Below are positions 8,528 to 16,790 of a stretch of DNA of 64,000 nucleotides, piece after piece (position 1 is the stretch's first letter; every line of letters starts with the position of its first letter). The translations under genes were made by a program, and so were the position numbers. This DNA comes from Variovorax sp. EL159 (GTDB lineage: Bacteria > Pseudomonadota > Gammaproteobacteria > Burkholderiales > Burkholderiaceae_C), in NCBI RefSeq assembly GCF_900100965.1, contig NZ_FMUJ01000004.1, positions 682,001 to 746,000 of the forward strand, read 5' to 3'. The notes under the pieces are model-generated. The model saw only the letters and a program-made list of their open reading frames with translations. It was not told where the DNA came from and searched no databases.

Positions 8528-8887
8528 ATGGCCTATGCCGCTTACCGAGAACACCCTGGCGTCTTGCGCACCGCGCACGCCGCGATGAGCAAGACGAGCC
8601 CGTTCTACGTGCTCGACGTCACCGTCTGCTGCGCCGACGCCCTGCGCGTGCGCCGCAGCATCGCCGGTTGCGCCGACGCGGGTGTGGTGCGCTGCGAGCC
8701 GCTGCTGCACGCGTGCAGCACGCAGGAAAGCGATGCGCCCTGCGTGCGCCTGATGATCCGCCTGCCGATCACCAGCTACGCGGACGTGCTGCACCGCCTG
8801 ATCGAATGCGTGCCTTCGGGCGAGATCGGCCGGCTCGTGAGCTGGCGCGAGCACCTCGCACGCTGCGGCCTGCGCCATGGTCACTGA
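8528..8887 (+). CDS. Cysteine-rich cytoplasmic protein at the end of the kdp operon
   Basis: A 119-residue protein with eight cysteines (including an adjacent pair near residue 34), no signal peptide and no transmembrane helix. A strong RBS (GAGGAGAAAAAAACC before ATG) lies 13 bp past kdpC, so it is almost certainly expressed with kdpFABC. The alternation of strand-like segments (YVLDVTV, VRLMIRLP) and helix-like segments would fit a small ferredoxin-like/ACT-type fold, but this is only a pattern impression. A start at Met20 (8585) is possible. I do not recognise a family; a regulatory or assembly role for Kdp is inferred from position alone. Confidence 0.7.
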   Translation: MAYAAYREHPGVLRTAHAAMSKTSPFYVLDVTVCCADALRVRRSIAGCADAGVVRCEPLLHACSTQESDAPCVRLMIRLPITSYADVLHRLIECVPSGEIGRLVSWREHLARCGLRHGH

Positions 8888-9014
8888 CCTGCTCCTTGCC
8901 TTGCTGGCCATGGCGGCACTGTTCGTGCCGCTGGGTTTTGCCTGGTTCGTGCTGTCGCGCACGGCCCGGCGCCATCACCACCGTTCGCGTGGCAAGGATG
9001 GTCCGGCGCGCTGA
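8877..9014 (+). CDS. Small single-pass membrane protein, kdp-linked
   Basis: A 45-residue ORF overlapping the preceding gene by 11 nt. A hydrophobic span (about residues 4-25, LLLALLAMAALFVPLGFAWFVL) is followed by a basic His/Arg-rich cytoplasmic-type tail. It is the second tiny membrane peptide in this kdp locus and the last plus-strand ORF before a gene on the other strand. There is no clear independent RBS, so translation would depend on coupling. Existence is supported by composition and overlap only. Confidence 0.5.
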   Translation: MVTDLLLALLAMAALFVPLGFAWFVLSRTARRHHHRSRGKDGPAR

Positions 9015-9068
9015 GAGGCGCGCCGTTTCCCCATGCTGCGGGCCAACCCCTTAGCCGACGCCACCGGG

Positions 9069-10475
9069 TCAGGCCGGCTGCGTGCGCGTCATGCGCCACG
9101 CCAGGGCCGCGCAGGCCAACTGGACCGCAGCGCCCGCGAACATCGCGAGCCGCAGTCCGTCGGCACCGCCGTGCACCAGCGCGTAGAGCGCGCCCAGCAT
9201 CGCGACGCCGAGCGTGGCTCCCGCGATGCGCGCGACGTTGATCAACGCCGATGCCGTGCCCGAGCGTGCGGCATCGACCGCACCGACCGCCACGCCCATC
9301 AGCGGCCCGGTGGCGAAGCCCATGCCGATGCCTGCCAGCAGCAGCCCCGCTTCGGCCAGCACGATCGATGCGATGGGCGCACCGCTTCCGATCAGGACCA
9401 ATCCGCAGCCGATGACCGCCACGCCGCCGCAGGTCGTGGTGCGCGCGCCGAACCGCGTGGTCAGCCTGCCGCTGAACGGCGAGACCGCCACGAACACCAG
9501 CGACATCGGGATCAATGCAAGGCCGGCCTGCGTGGCGTCGAGCGTTCCGGTGCCCAGCCATGTGAGCGGCACCAGGAACAGCGTGCCGTACATGCCGAAG
9601 GTCATGCCGATGGTGGCGACCATCGCGCTGCGGAACGCGCGAATGCTGAAGAGGTCGAGTGGCACCAGCGCCGCGGCGCCCTTGCCGTGCTCGATGCGAA
9701 GGAAGAGCACGAAGGCAACCACGGCCGTCGCCAGAACGGCGGCGGCCAGTGCCGGCGCGTCATGCGACTGGATGGCTGCGAAAGCCAGCCCGCCCAACGC
9801 GAGCGCTCCGAAAACCTGTGCCGGCATGTCGAGGCTGCGCCCCTTGGGGTCCGACGATTCGGGAATCGACCGCAGCACCAACAGCAATGCGGCCCCGCTC
9901 AGCGGAATCACCGCGAGAAAGATGCTGCGCCATCCGAAGTGATGAATCAGCAAGCCACCCAGCGGTGCGCCGATGGCCATGGCGAGGCCGTTGCACGCGG
10001 CCCAGATGCCCAGCGCCCGGCCGCGCTCGGCACTGTCTTGCCACACCACGCGGATGATCGCGAGCGACGCGGGCATCAGCAGCGCCGCGCCCAGGCCCGC
10101 CAGTGCGCGGCCGGCGATCAGCATCCAGACGGACGTCGAGAGCGCGCACAACAGCGTGGCGCCGGTGAAGACCGCCGCGCCCGTCATGAAGATGCGGCGC
10201 CGGCCATACAGGTCGGCCAGCAGGCCACCGGTGAGCAGCAGCACGGCATAGACCAGGTTGTAGCTGTCCACCACCCACTGCAGCGCGATGACGCTCGCAG
10301 AGAAGTATTCGCCGATGGGCCGCGTGCCGAGATTGACCACCGCCATGTCGACCTGCGCGACCAGGACCGCCAGGCACAGCGTGACCAGCGCGAGCCCGCG
10401 ATGCCTGCCTGTATCGCGGCCGCCGTGGGTGGATGGCGAAAGAACCGGACGGGCGGAAGAAGAGGGGCTGTTCAT
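9069..10475 (-). CDS. MFS drug exporter, DHA2 (EmrB/QacA-like) type
   Basis: A 468-residue major-facilitator protein with about 14 predicted membrane segments, the size and pattern of proton-driven DHA2 multidrug exporters. The motif-A loop GGLLADLYGRRRIF and an N-terminal VDMAVVNLGT segment comparable to the DHA2 signature are visible; a second-half loop contains SGRLTTRFGARTT. Its substrate cannot be inferred. It lies on the opposite strand between kdpFABC and kdpDE and so splits an otherwise standard kdp locus. Its start is 132 bp from kdpD, so the promoters are divergent. Confidence 0.88.
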   Translation of the reverse strand: MNSPSSSARPVLSPSTHGGRDTGRHRGLALVTLCLAVLVAQVDMAVVNLGTRPIGEYFSASVIALQWVVDSYNLVYAVLLLTGGLLADLYGRRRIFMTGAAVFTGATLLCALSTSVWMLIAGRALAGLGAALLMPASLAIIRVVWQDSAERGRALGIWAACNGLAMAIGAPLGGLLIHHFGWRSIFLAVIPLSGAALLLVLRSIPESSDPKGRSLDMPAQVFGALALGGLAFAAIQSHDAPALAAAVLATAVVAFVLFLRIEHGKGAAALVPLDLFSIRAFRSAMVATIGMTFGMYGTLFLVPLTWLGTGTLDATQAGLALIPMSLVFVAVSPFSGRLTTRFGARTTTCGGVAVIGCGLVLIGSGAPIASIVLAEAGLLLAGIGMGFATGPLMGVAVGAVDAARSGTASALINVARIAGATLGVAMLGALYALVHGGADGLRLAMFAGAAVQLACAALAWRMTRTQPA

Positions 10476-10607
10476 GGTGTCGTGTCTGCTTTCCAGGCTT
10501 CAGACGGTTCATTCTGGCGAGCAGGAAATTCGCCGCTTCGCCCACGAGCGAAGCGTTCGATGCACCCCTGGCGCCCGTGCCCCCCGATGCGATAACCTGC
10601 GTTGCCG

Positions 10608-13349
10608 ATGAACGAGATGCTCCGCCCCGACCCCGATGCCCTGATCGCGCAACTGCGCAGCGACGAGGCGCGCGCGCAGCGCGGCAAGCTGCGCATCTAC
10701 TTCGGCGCCAGCGCCGGCGTCGGGAAAACCTGGGCCATGCTCAGCGCCGCCCAGCGCGAGCGCGCCACCGGCCGCGACGTGCTCATCGGCGTGATCGAAA
10801 CCCACGGCCGCAGCGAAACCGCCGCGTTGCTCGCGGGCCTCGACGCGCTGCCGATGCGCGAGCTGGACTACCGGGGCCGCACGCTCGCCGAGTTCGACCT
10901 CGACGCCGCGCTGGCGCGCAAGCCCGCCGTGCTGCTGGTCGACGAACTCGCCCACACCAACGCCCCCGGTTCGCGCCACACCAAGCGCTGGCAAGACGTG
11001 CAGGAGCTGCTGGCCGCCGGCATCGAGGTGTGGTCGGCGCTCAACGTGCAGCACCTGGAAAGCCTCAACGGCACGGTCGGTGCCATCACCGGCGTGCGCG
11101 TGCACGAGACCGTGCCCGACACCGTGCTCGACGAGGCCGACGAAGTGGTGCTGGTCGACGTCACGCCCGACGAACTCACCGCCCGGCTCGCGGCCGGCAA
11201 GGTCTACCTGCCGCAGCAGGCCGAGCGCGCGGCGCAGAACTTCTTTCGCAAGGGCAACCTGATTGCGCTGCGCGAGATCGCCCTGCGCCGCACCGCCGAG
11301 CACGTGGAAGACGATGTGCGCGGCTGGCGCGTCGAGCAGTCGGGCGTGGGCGGCAATGGCCGTGGCCTGCAGGCGTGGAACACCTCGGGCGCGATCCTCG
11401 CGTGCGTCGGCCCGCATGAAGGCGCGGCGCAAACGGTACGCACGGCGGCGCGCCTGGCAGGCCAGCTCAACGTGCGGTGGCATGCGGTGTATGTCGAAAC
11501 GCCCCGCCTGCAACGGCTGGCCGCCACCGAGCGCGACCGCATCCTTGCCGTGCTCAAGCTGGCCGAAGAACTGGGCGCGGCCACGGCTGTGCTCACGGGT
11601 TCCGATGTGGCGGAGCAGCTCGCCGAACAGGCGCGCCGGCTCAACTGCGCGACGCTGGTGCTGGGGCGCTCCGAGCCGGCCACCGGCTGGCGCCGCTGGT
11701 GGCCCGCGCGCACGCTGCCGCTGTCGCGTGCGCTGGCCCAGCGCGCACCCGCGCTCGACATCATGGAAGTGGCACGCGCCGACAGCTCGCGCCGCCTGTC
11801 GCGTGCGCCGCTCGAAGGCGCGCGCATCGACAGCGACGATCACGAGAAGGCGCCGACCTACTGGCCCGGCTACGCATGGGCCGCCGCCACCAGCGTCGCG
11901 CTCACGCTGGTCTGCACGCCGCTGGCCAGCGTGCTCGAACTGTCGAACATCGTGATGCTCTTCCTGCTCGGCGTGGTGGGCGTGGCGATGCGCTTCGGCC
12001 GCGGGCCGTCGGCGCTGGCGGCATCGCTCAACGTGGCGGCCTTCGACTATTTCTTCGTGCCGCCGCGCCTGTCGTTCGCGGTGAGCGACGTGCAGTACGT
12101 GCTGACCTTCGCGGTCATGCTCGGCGTCGGCCTGCTGGTGGGCCAGCTCACCGCCGGGCTGCGCTTTGCGGCCGGCGTGTCGACCAGCCGCGAGCGGCGC
12201 GCACGCTCGCTGTTCGAGCTGACGCGCGAGCTGTCGGCCGCGCTGGAAAGCTCGCAGGTCGTCACGTTGGGCGGCGCGGCGGTGCGGGGCCACTTCGGCG
12301 GCCACGCGCTGGTGCTGGTCACCGATGCGGCCGACCAGCTCGTGATGCCCACCGATCCGCCGGAGGGCTTCGACCCGCAGGTGGCCGACTGGGCCTTCCG
12401 CCACGGCCAGCCGGCCGGCCTTGCCACCGCCACGCTGGCGGCGCAGCCCTGGCACTACGTGCCGCTGCAGGCGCCGATGCGCGTGCGCGGCGTGCTGGCG
12501 CTGTCGCCGGCCCAGCCGCGCTGGCTGCTCATTCCCGAACAGGCGCAGCAGCTCGACACGCTGGCGCGGCAGATCGCGATTGCGCTGGAGCGCGTGCACT
12601 ACGTCGAGGTGGCGCAGCAGGCGGTGGTCGAGATGGAATCGGAGCGGCTGCGCAACGCGCTGCTCGGCGCGATCTCGCACGACGTGCGCACCCCGCTCAC
12701 CGCGCTGATCGCGCTCGCCGAATCGCTGCAGACCTTGCCGCCCGCCGAGCATGCCGACGCCGCGCGCGCCATCGTCGCGCAGGCGCACGAGCTGCATGCG
12801 CTGGTCAACAACCTGCTCGACATGGCGCGGCTTGAAAGCGGCATCGCGGGCGGCGCGGTGAACCTGCGGCGCGACTGGCAATCCGTGGAAGAGGTGGTGG
12901 GATCGGCCATTCGCGCGGCGCGCACCTCGCTGGGCAACGTGGTGGTGCAGACGGCGCTCGACCCCGAGCTGCCGTTGGTGGAGTTCGATGCGGTGCTGAT
13001 CGAGCGCGTGCTGGTCAACCTGCTCGAGAACGCCACCAAGTACGGCGCGCCACCCATCGTGGTCGGTGCCCGCGCCGAGCCCGGCACGCTGGTGCTGACG
13101 GTGCGCGACCATGGGCCAGGCCTGCCCGCCGCGCTGCTCGGCCATGAGCAGAAACTGTTCGATAAATTCACGCGCGGCGAGGTCGAATCGGCCACGCCGG
13201 GCGTGGGGCTGGGCCTGGCAATCTGCAGGGCGGTGGTGAGCGCGCACGGCGGCGAAATCACGGCGGCCAATGCGCGCGATGGCGGTGCAGAATTCACGGT
13301 CACCCTGCCACGTCGCGAGCCGCCCGAACCGGCCGAAGCCCAACTCTGA
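10608..13349 (+). CDS. kdpD: KdpD, sensor histidine kinase for K+/osmotic stress
   Basis: A 913-residue membrane sensor kinase that phosphorylates KdpE when K+ is limiting. Domain order: N-terminal KdpD domain with P-loop GASAGVGKT (33-41) and Walker-B-like LLVDELAHTN; a Usp-like domain; four transmembrane helices (DUF4118, roughly residues 420-510); GAF-like region; HisKA with the phospho-acceptor His at about 691 in AISHDVRTPL; HATPase with NLLENATKYG, DHGPGLP and GVGLGLAICR. I chose ATG 10608 over the TTG two codons upstream. kdpE follows after 4 bp. Confidence 0.97.
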   Translation: MNEMLRPDPDALIAQLRSDEARAQRGKLRIYFGASAGVGKTWAMLSAAQRERATGRDVLIGVIETHGRSETAALLAGLDALPMRELDYRGRTLAEFDLDAALARKPAVLLVDELAHTNAPGSRHTKRWQDVQELLAAGIEVWSALNVQHLESLNGTVGAITGVRVHETVPDTVLDEADEVVLVDVTPDELTARLAAGKVYLPQQAERAAQNFFRKGNLIALREIALRRTAEHVEDDVRGWRVEQSGVGGNGRGLQAWNTSGAILACVGPHEGAAQTVRTAARLAGQLNVRWHAVYVETPRLQRLAATERDRILAVLKLAEELGAATAVLTGSDVAEQLAEQARRLNCATLVLGRSEPATGWRRWWPARTLPLSRALAQRAPALDIMEVARADSSRRLSRAPLEGARIDSDDHEKAPTYWPGYAWAAATSVALTLVCTPLASVLELSNIVMLFLLGVVGVAMRFGRGPSALAASLNVAAFDYFFVPPRLSFAVSDVQYVLTFAVMLGVGLLVGQLTAGLRFAAGVSTSRERRARSLFELTRELSAALESSQVVTLGGAAVRGHFGGHALVLVTDAADQLVMPTDPPEGFDPQVADWAFRHGQPAGLATATLAAQPWHYVPLQAPMRVRGVLALSPAQPRWLLIPEQAQQLDTLARQIAIALERVHYVEVAQQAVVEMESERLRNALLGAISHDVRTPLTALIALAESLQTLPPAEHADAARAIVAQAHELHALVNNLLDMARLESGIAGGAVNLRRDWQSVEEVVGSAIRAARTSLGNVVVQTALDPELPLVEFDAVLIERVLVNLLENATKYGAPPIVVGARAEPGTLVLTVRDHGPGLPAALLGHEQKLFDKFTRGEVESATPGVGLGLAICRAVVSAHGGEITAANARDGGAEFTVTLPRREPPEPAEAQL

Positions 13350-13353
13350 AGCC

Positions 13354-14052
13354 ATGCCATCTCCCACCGCCATCGTGATCGAAGACGAGCCGCAGATCCG
13401 CCGTTTTGTGCGCGGCGCGCTCGAGGCCGAGGGCTGGCTGGTGCACGAGGCCGGCACGCTGCGCGATGGCCTTGCGGCAGCGGGAACGCGCCAACCCGAC
13501 TTGCTGGTGCTCGACCTCGGGCTGCCCGATGGCGATGGGGTGTCGCTGATTCGCGATGTGCGCGGCTGGTCGGCCGTGCCGATCATCGTGCTGTCCGCGC
13601 GCACCGATGAAGCGGACAAGATCGCCGCGCTCGACGCGGGTGCCGACGACTATCTGACCAAGCCCTTCGGCACCGGCGAATTGCTGGCGCGGGTGCGCGC
13701 GAATCTGCGGCGCCCACGAGCGGCGGGTGGCGGCAGTGATGAACCTGCGGAAGCACTGTTCCGCTTCGGCGAGATCGAGTTCGATCGCGGCGCGCGCATC
13801 GTGCGCCGCGCCGGTGAAGAGGTGCACCTGACGCCGACCGAGTACCGGCTGCTGTCGGTGCTGGTTGCCAATGCAGGGCGCGTGTTGACGCAGCGCCAAC
13901 TGCTGCGCGAGGTGTGGGGTCCGTCGCACACGGACCAGAGCCACTATCTGCGGATCTACATGGGGCATCTGCGGCAGAAGCTGGAGGCCGACCCTGCGCA
14001 GCCTCGGCATCTGTTGACGGAGACTGCTGTGGGGTATCGGTTGGTGGTCTAG
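13354..14052 (+). CDS. kdpE: KdpE, OmpR-family response regulator of kdp
   Basis: A 232-residue response regulator. The receiver has acidic pair E10/D11, phospho-acceptor Asp54 in LVLDLGLPDGDG and the conserved Lys in LTKPFGTGELLAR. The C-terminal winged helix contains the HLTPTEYRLL and DQSHYLRIYMGHLRQKLE segments typical of KdpE. An in-frame upstream extension into kdpD (from 13270) is excluded because ATG 13354 gives the canonical N-terminus. The likely target is the repeat block at 3667-3718. A T-run follows the stop but no hairpin precedes it. Confidence 0.97.
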   Translation: MPSPTAIVIEDEPQIRRFVRGALEAEGWLVHEAGTLRDGLAAAGTRQPDLLVLDLGLPDGDGVSLIRDVRGWSAVPIIVLSARTDEADKIAALDAGADDYLTKPFGTGELLARVRANLRRPRAAGGGSDEPAEALFRFGEIEFDRGARIVRRAGEEVHLTPTEYRLLSVLVANAGRVLTQRQLLREVWGPSHTDQSHYLRIYMGHLRQKLEADPAQPRHLLTETAVGYRLVV

Positions 14053-14060
14053 TTTTTTTC

Positions 14061-14121
14061 GACCGCCGACCGCCGACCGTTGGTTGTTGGTTGTTGGTTG
14101 TTGGTTGTTGGTTGTTGGCTG
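14061..14121. repeat. Two adjacent 7-bp-period tandem arrays
   Basis: GACCGCC is repeated 2.7 times at 14061-14079. It is followed immediately by five perfect copies of TTGGTTG and one TTGGCTG at 14080-14121. The unit length (7) is the same although the sequences differ. The array is intergenic, starting 8 bp after kdpE. Slipped-strand copy-number variation is likely. Confidence 0.9.
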
Positions 14122-14136
14122 TGTCGATCGGGGGCG

Positions 14137-14322
14137 CGGCGATGGGTGCTGTGCCCTTGGGCGGCCGACGTCACCGGCCCTACGGGCTTCCCTGCGCTGC
14201 TCACGACGGGCGGGGTCTCGCAGAACTCGCTTCGCTCAAACAGCTGCGAGCCCTGATCCGCCCGTCGCTCCGCTGCTCGGCGGTGCCTCAACGGCCACCC
14301 AAGGGCACAGCACCCATCGCCG
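14137..14322 (-). repeat. Hairpin element A (family 1), inverted relative to element B
   Basis: A 186-bp non-coding element. Outer arms 14137-14167 and 14292-14322 are complementary at 30 of 31 positions, and the exception is a G-U pair if the minus strand is RNA. Inside, 14204-14213 pairs perfectly with 14258-14267, and 14217-14223 with 14244-14250. The central 48 nt are identical to those of element B at 14440-14619 in inverted orientation. No transposase is nearby. It could be a dispersed REP/MITE-like repeat or a structured RNA. Confidence 0.85.
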
Positions 14323-14378
14323 TGGACAAGGCGGTTGTTGATCTTTCCTCCTCCTCGGAGCCCGCTCCCTGCATTACT

Positions 14379-14399
14379 CCCTCTCCCTCTGGGAGAGGG
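14379..14399. repeat. Short 9-bp hairpin of a widespread Gram-negative repeat type
   Basis: CCCTCTCCC (14379-14387) and GGGAGAGGG (14391-14399) form a perfect stem with loop TCT. This short palindrome with a GTGAGGG flank is a very common dispersed motif in Gram-negative genomes and lies between elements A and B. It generates spurious conceptual peptides and should not be called a gene. Confidence 0.7.
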
Positions 14400-14439
14400 G
14401 TGGGGTGAGGGCAGTCGGCATCAACGCCACGACAAGCGT

Positions 14440-14619
14440 CCGGTACGCGGTGCGGTGTGGTCGGCCCCTCTGGGCCGCCGAGGAGCGCAGCGTTTCGCGG
14501 ATCAGGGCTCGCAGCTGTTTGAGCGAAGCGAGTTCTGCGAGACCCCGCGAAATGCGAGCACCGCAGGGAAGCCCGAAGGGCCGGCACAGCGGGGCTGACC
14601 GCGCCGTGCCGCGTACCGG
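14440..14619 (+). repeat. Hairpin element B (family 1)
   Basis: A 180-bp element. Arms 14440-14466 and 14593-14619 pair over 27 positions; all five non-Watson-Crick positions are G-U in plus-strand RNA. Inner stem 14491-14500 pairs with 14545-14554 (one G-U), and 14508-14514 with 14535-14541. The 48-nt core matches element A, while the outer arms are unrelated to those of A and the inner stem differs by four compensated base pairs. From 14620 to 14729 I see nothing except the upstream region of the next gene. Confidence 0.85.
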
Positions 14620-14729
14620 GCGCCTCCCCAAAGAACACTGAAGGAGCCTCCTGACCCAATCTCATTACTTTCAGTCCCTCACTCATTACCGTCTTCAAGT
14701 CATCCGGCTCAACACTGTCTCCTGTCCGA

Positions 14730-15935
14730 ATGTCCGGAAAAAACAGGAGAGCAGGTTTGCACATAGTGATCATCGGCGCAGGCCTGGGCGGCCTGTGCCT
14801 CGCACAAGGACTCCATCGACGCGGCATGTCCTTCGCCGTCTACGAGCGCGACGCCGCACCCGACAGCCGCCCACAAGGCTTCCGCATCAAGATCGATCAG
14901 ACCGGCCAGCAAGCACTCGAAGCTTGCCTGCCACCCGCGTTGAACACGCGCTTCAAGGAGACCTGTGCAATCCCCGTGAATGGCGTCAACCTCATCGGCC
15001 CGAACCTCGAACCCGTGAGCGAACGATGGGTCGCATCATGGCAGCGCGCCGGTGGGGACGATGCTCCCGTGGGCCGCGTGGAGGATGTGAACGCCGACCG
15101 TCTCGCGATGCGCCGCGTGCTGCTCAGCGGCATCGAAGCGCACGTCCATTTCGGTCGCGCATTCGCCGGCTACGAGCGCAGCGGCGGTGTGCTGCGTGCA
15201 CGCTTCGAGGACGGCAGCGTGGTCGAAGGAGACGTTCTCGTGGCCGCCGATGGCGTCAACTCCACCGTGCGCGCGATGCGCCTTCCCGACGTGGTGCCAC
15301 TCGACACCGGATCGACCTGCATCTACGGCAAGACCCTCTTCAGCGCGGACACCGCATCACGCATCGCGCCGCTGTTCCACACGAAAACCTCTGTCGCATT
15401 CGGCGATCGCCTCGCGGTCATCGTCGATCCGATGAAGTTCAGGCGAGAGGCATCGCTTCAGCCAGTCGGCGACTACCTCTACTGGGCCATGATCGGGCCG
15501 AACGACCGCCTGAACCCCGATGACGGCACCGGTGCGCCACCATCAGAGCCGCGCAACCGCGCGCATGCCATCGTGCTGTCCCGCGCCGCCGATTGGCATC
15601 CCGGGTTCCGTGCCCTCTTCGAGCTGGCCGCACCCTCCGACGTCGCCATGCTCCCGATCCGAACCATGACCGCACCACCAGCCTGGACGACAGACGGCGT
15701 GACCGTACTCGGCGATGCGATCCACGTCATGAGTCCTGCTGGTGGCCTGGGCGCGAACACTGCATTGCACGACGCCGCCACGCTCGCCGAAAAACTGGGC
15801 GCGGCATTCGCCAATCGCACCTCTGTGATGGCGGCAGTCGCCGCGTACGAGGCGGCCATGCGCGACTACGCACGCGAGGCCATCCAGCAATCGAACGAGG
15901 GTGCACAACTGTTGTTCGGCGCGGTGGCCGCGTAG
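14730..15935 (+). CDS. FAD-dependent monooxygenase (aromatic hydroxylase family)
   Basis: A 401-residue flavoprotein of the p-hydroxybenzoate-hydroxylase fold. The dinucleotide-binding GAGLGG lies at residues 16-21, the DG motif in VLVAADGVNSTVRA near 170, and the GD motif in GDAIHVMSPAGGLGAN near 330, which contacts the FAD ribose. Members use NAD(P)H and O2 to hydroxylate small aromatics or, in Tet(X)-like relatives, antibiotics. The substrate is not deducible. No strong RBS is visible at ATG 14730. It is followed 19 bp later by an unrelated secreted protein. Confidence 0.87.
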   Translation: MSGKNRRAGLHIVIIGAGLGGLCLAQGLHRRGMSFAVYERDAAPDSRPQGFRIKIDQTGQQALEACLPPALNTRFKETCAIPVNGVNLIGPNLEPVSERWVASWQRAGGDDAPVGRVEDVNADRLAMRRVLLSGIEAHVHFGRAFAGYERSGGVLRARFEDGSVVEGDVLVAADGVNSTVRAMRLPDVVPLDTGSTCIYGKTLFSADTASRIAPLFHTKTSVAFGDRLAVIVDPMKFRREASLQPVGDYLYWAMIGPNDRLNPDDGTGAPPSEPRNRAHAIVLSRAADWHPGFRALFELAAPSDVAMLPIRTMTAPPAWTTDGVTVLGDAIHVMSPAGGLGANTALHDAATLAEKLGAAFANRTSVMAAVAAYEAAMRDYAREAIQQSNEGAQLLFGAVAA

Positions 15936-15954
15936 CTAGTGACAATCGGCCGGC

Positions 15955-16539
15955 ATGAACACCACGATGAAACGCTTCGGCAGGGCCTGGGTTGTTGGCG
16001 CATCGATTGCGTTGCTCGGCGCGGTAATCCATGCGGCGCCGCCATCGCAGCCGCTACAGATCGGCGAAGGCACCACGCTCCGCATCGTGCCCGTGCCGCG
16101 CGCAAAGCTGGCCTCCGGCACTTCAGTGAACCTGAGATGGAGCCCGACGCTGAAGCGGGCCATCGCCACGTCGGACGATGTGTTCGTCGCCGGCGCCGCG
16201 ACCTTCCAACAAGACGGCCACACCTACTTCTACCTCGTGACCCAGGAGCCCTCGCGCGAGAACCGCGGTGCCGGTTACTGCGGCGCAGGCACGGAAGACA
16301 TCCTTCGTCTCATCGAGATAGCGAAGCCACCATTGCACCTGATCGAGCGCGACAAGCTGCTCCTGCAAAGCTGCCTCGAATCGATAGAACTCGACGACGC
16401 CAGCGGCGCCTCGCTGCGCACGCAACTGGAAGGCCGTACCGATCCGCAGCACCTGATGCTCACATGGTCAGCGCACCCCAAGTTCGGCTCCGTACCCAAG
16501 CGGGTGACGGTGCGCGACGGACGGCTCGCGCTCGAATAG
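15955..16539 (+). CDS. Small secreted protein, unknown function
   Basis: A 194-residue protein with a clear Sec signal peptide: KRFGRAW then a hydrophobic core, with likely cleavage after AVIHA near residue 27. The mature part has two cysteines, near residues 103 and 141 (GYCGAG and LQSCLE), that could form a disulfide, and a mixed alpha/beta composition. It starts 19 bp after the monooxygenase stop and could be co-transcribed. I do not recognise a family. Codon usage resembles its neighbours, so it is probably a real gene. Confidence 0.72.
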   Translation: MNTTMKRFGRAWVVGASIALLGAVIHAAPPSQPLQIGEGTTLRIVPVPRAKLASGTSVNLRWSPTLKRAIATSDDVFVAGAATFQQDGHTYFYLVTQEPSRENRGAGYCGAGTEDILRLIEIAKPPLHLIERDKLLLQSCLESIELDDASGASLRTQLEGRTDPQHLMLTWSAHPKFGSVPKRVTVRDGRLALE

Positions 16540-16637
16540 ACACCGTCGCACATCGAGCGCAGTCGTGGTGTCCGGCCAACATCGCGCTCACGCACAACTT
16601 GCCTTCCGCCTTTCCTGCAAACACAATCCGCCCCACC

Positions 16638-16682
16638 ATGAAATTCATCCAGGCCATCGAGGCGAGCATCGCCACCCACTGA
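16638..16682 (+). CDS. Possible 14-residue leader peptide upstream of the EF-G paralogue
   Basis: ATG AAA TTC opens a 14-codon frame (MKFIQAIEASIATH) ending 20 nt before a perfect 9-bp hairpin (16702-16722) and 47 nt before an intrinsic terminator. Placement is like that of attenuator leader peptides. However, no good Shine-Dalgarno sequence is visible, so its translation is speculative. Confidence 0.35.
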   Translation: MKFIQAIEASIATH

Positions 16683-16701
16683 CATCGCCCTCGATCGCGT
16701 T

Positions 16702-16722
16702 CGGAAGGCGTTGCGCCTTCCG
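16702..16722 (+). promoter_or_regulatory. Perfect hairpin in the EF-G leader
   Basis: CGGAAGGCG (16702-16710) pairs perfectly with CGCCTTCCG (16714-16722) around a TTG loop. It stands between the 14-codon ORF and the terminator. It could act as a pause site or as part of alternative folding with the terminator. Confidence 0.6.
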
Positions 16723-16728
16723 GTCTCC

Positions 16729-16766
16729 AACCCCGGCAGGTTCGTCCCTCCGGGGTTTTGTTTTTT
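16729..16766 (+). terminator. Intrinsic terminator/attenuator upstream of the EF-G paralogue
   Basis: AACCCCGG (16729-16736) pairs with CCGGGGTT (16750-16757), followed by TTGTTTTTT. This is a textbook Rho-independent terminator, yet it lies 240 bp before the EF-G start rather than directly behind a long gene. It may end the transcript of the 15955 gene or attenuate EF-G expression. Confidence 0.8.
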
Positions 16767-16790
16767 CTGCGTTCCCATTCCATTCACACC

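Noticed and set aside
10509..13619. 1036-codon minus-strand open frame opposite kdpD/kdpE
   Set aside because: Same antisense-shadow composition; kdpD and kdpE on the plus strand are complete and conserved.
14053..14060. T-run after kdpE as a terminator
   Set aside because: No stem precedes the T-run.
14061..14121. Possible CRISPR-like array
   Set aside because: Unit is 7 bp without spacers; it is a simple tandem repeat.
14137..14619. Elements A/B as insertion-sequence remnants
   Set aside because: No transposase fragment, no target-site duplication evident, and the outer inverted repeats differ between copies.
14288..14827. Frames producing FERSEFCETP- and PHPTPLPEGEG-like peptides
   Set aside because: They are translations of hairpin elements A/B and of the common CCCTCTCCC palindrome, not genes.
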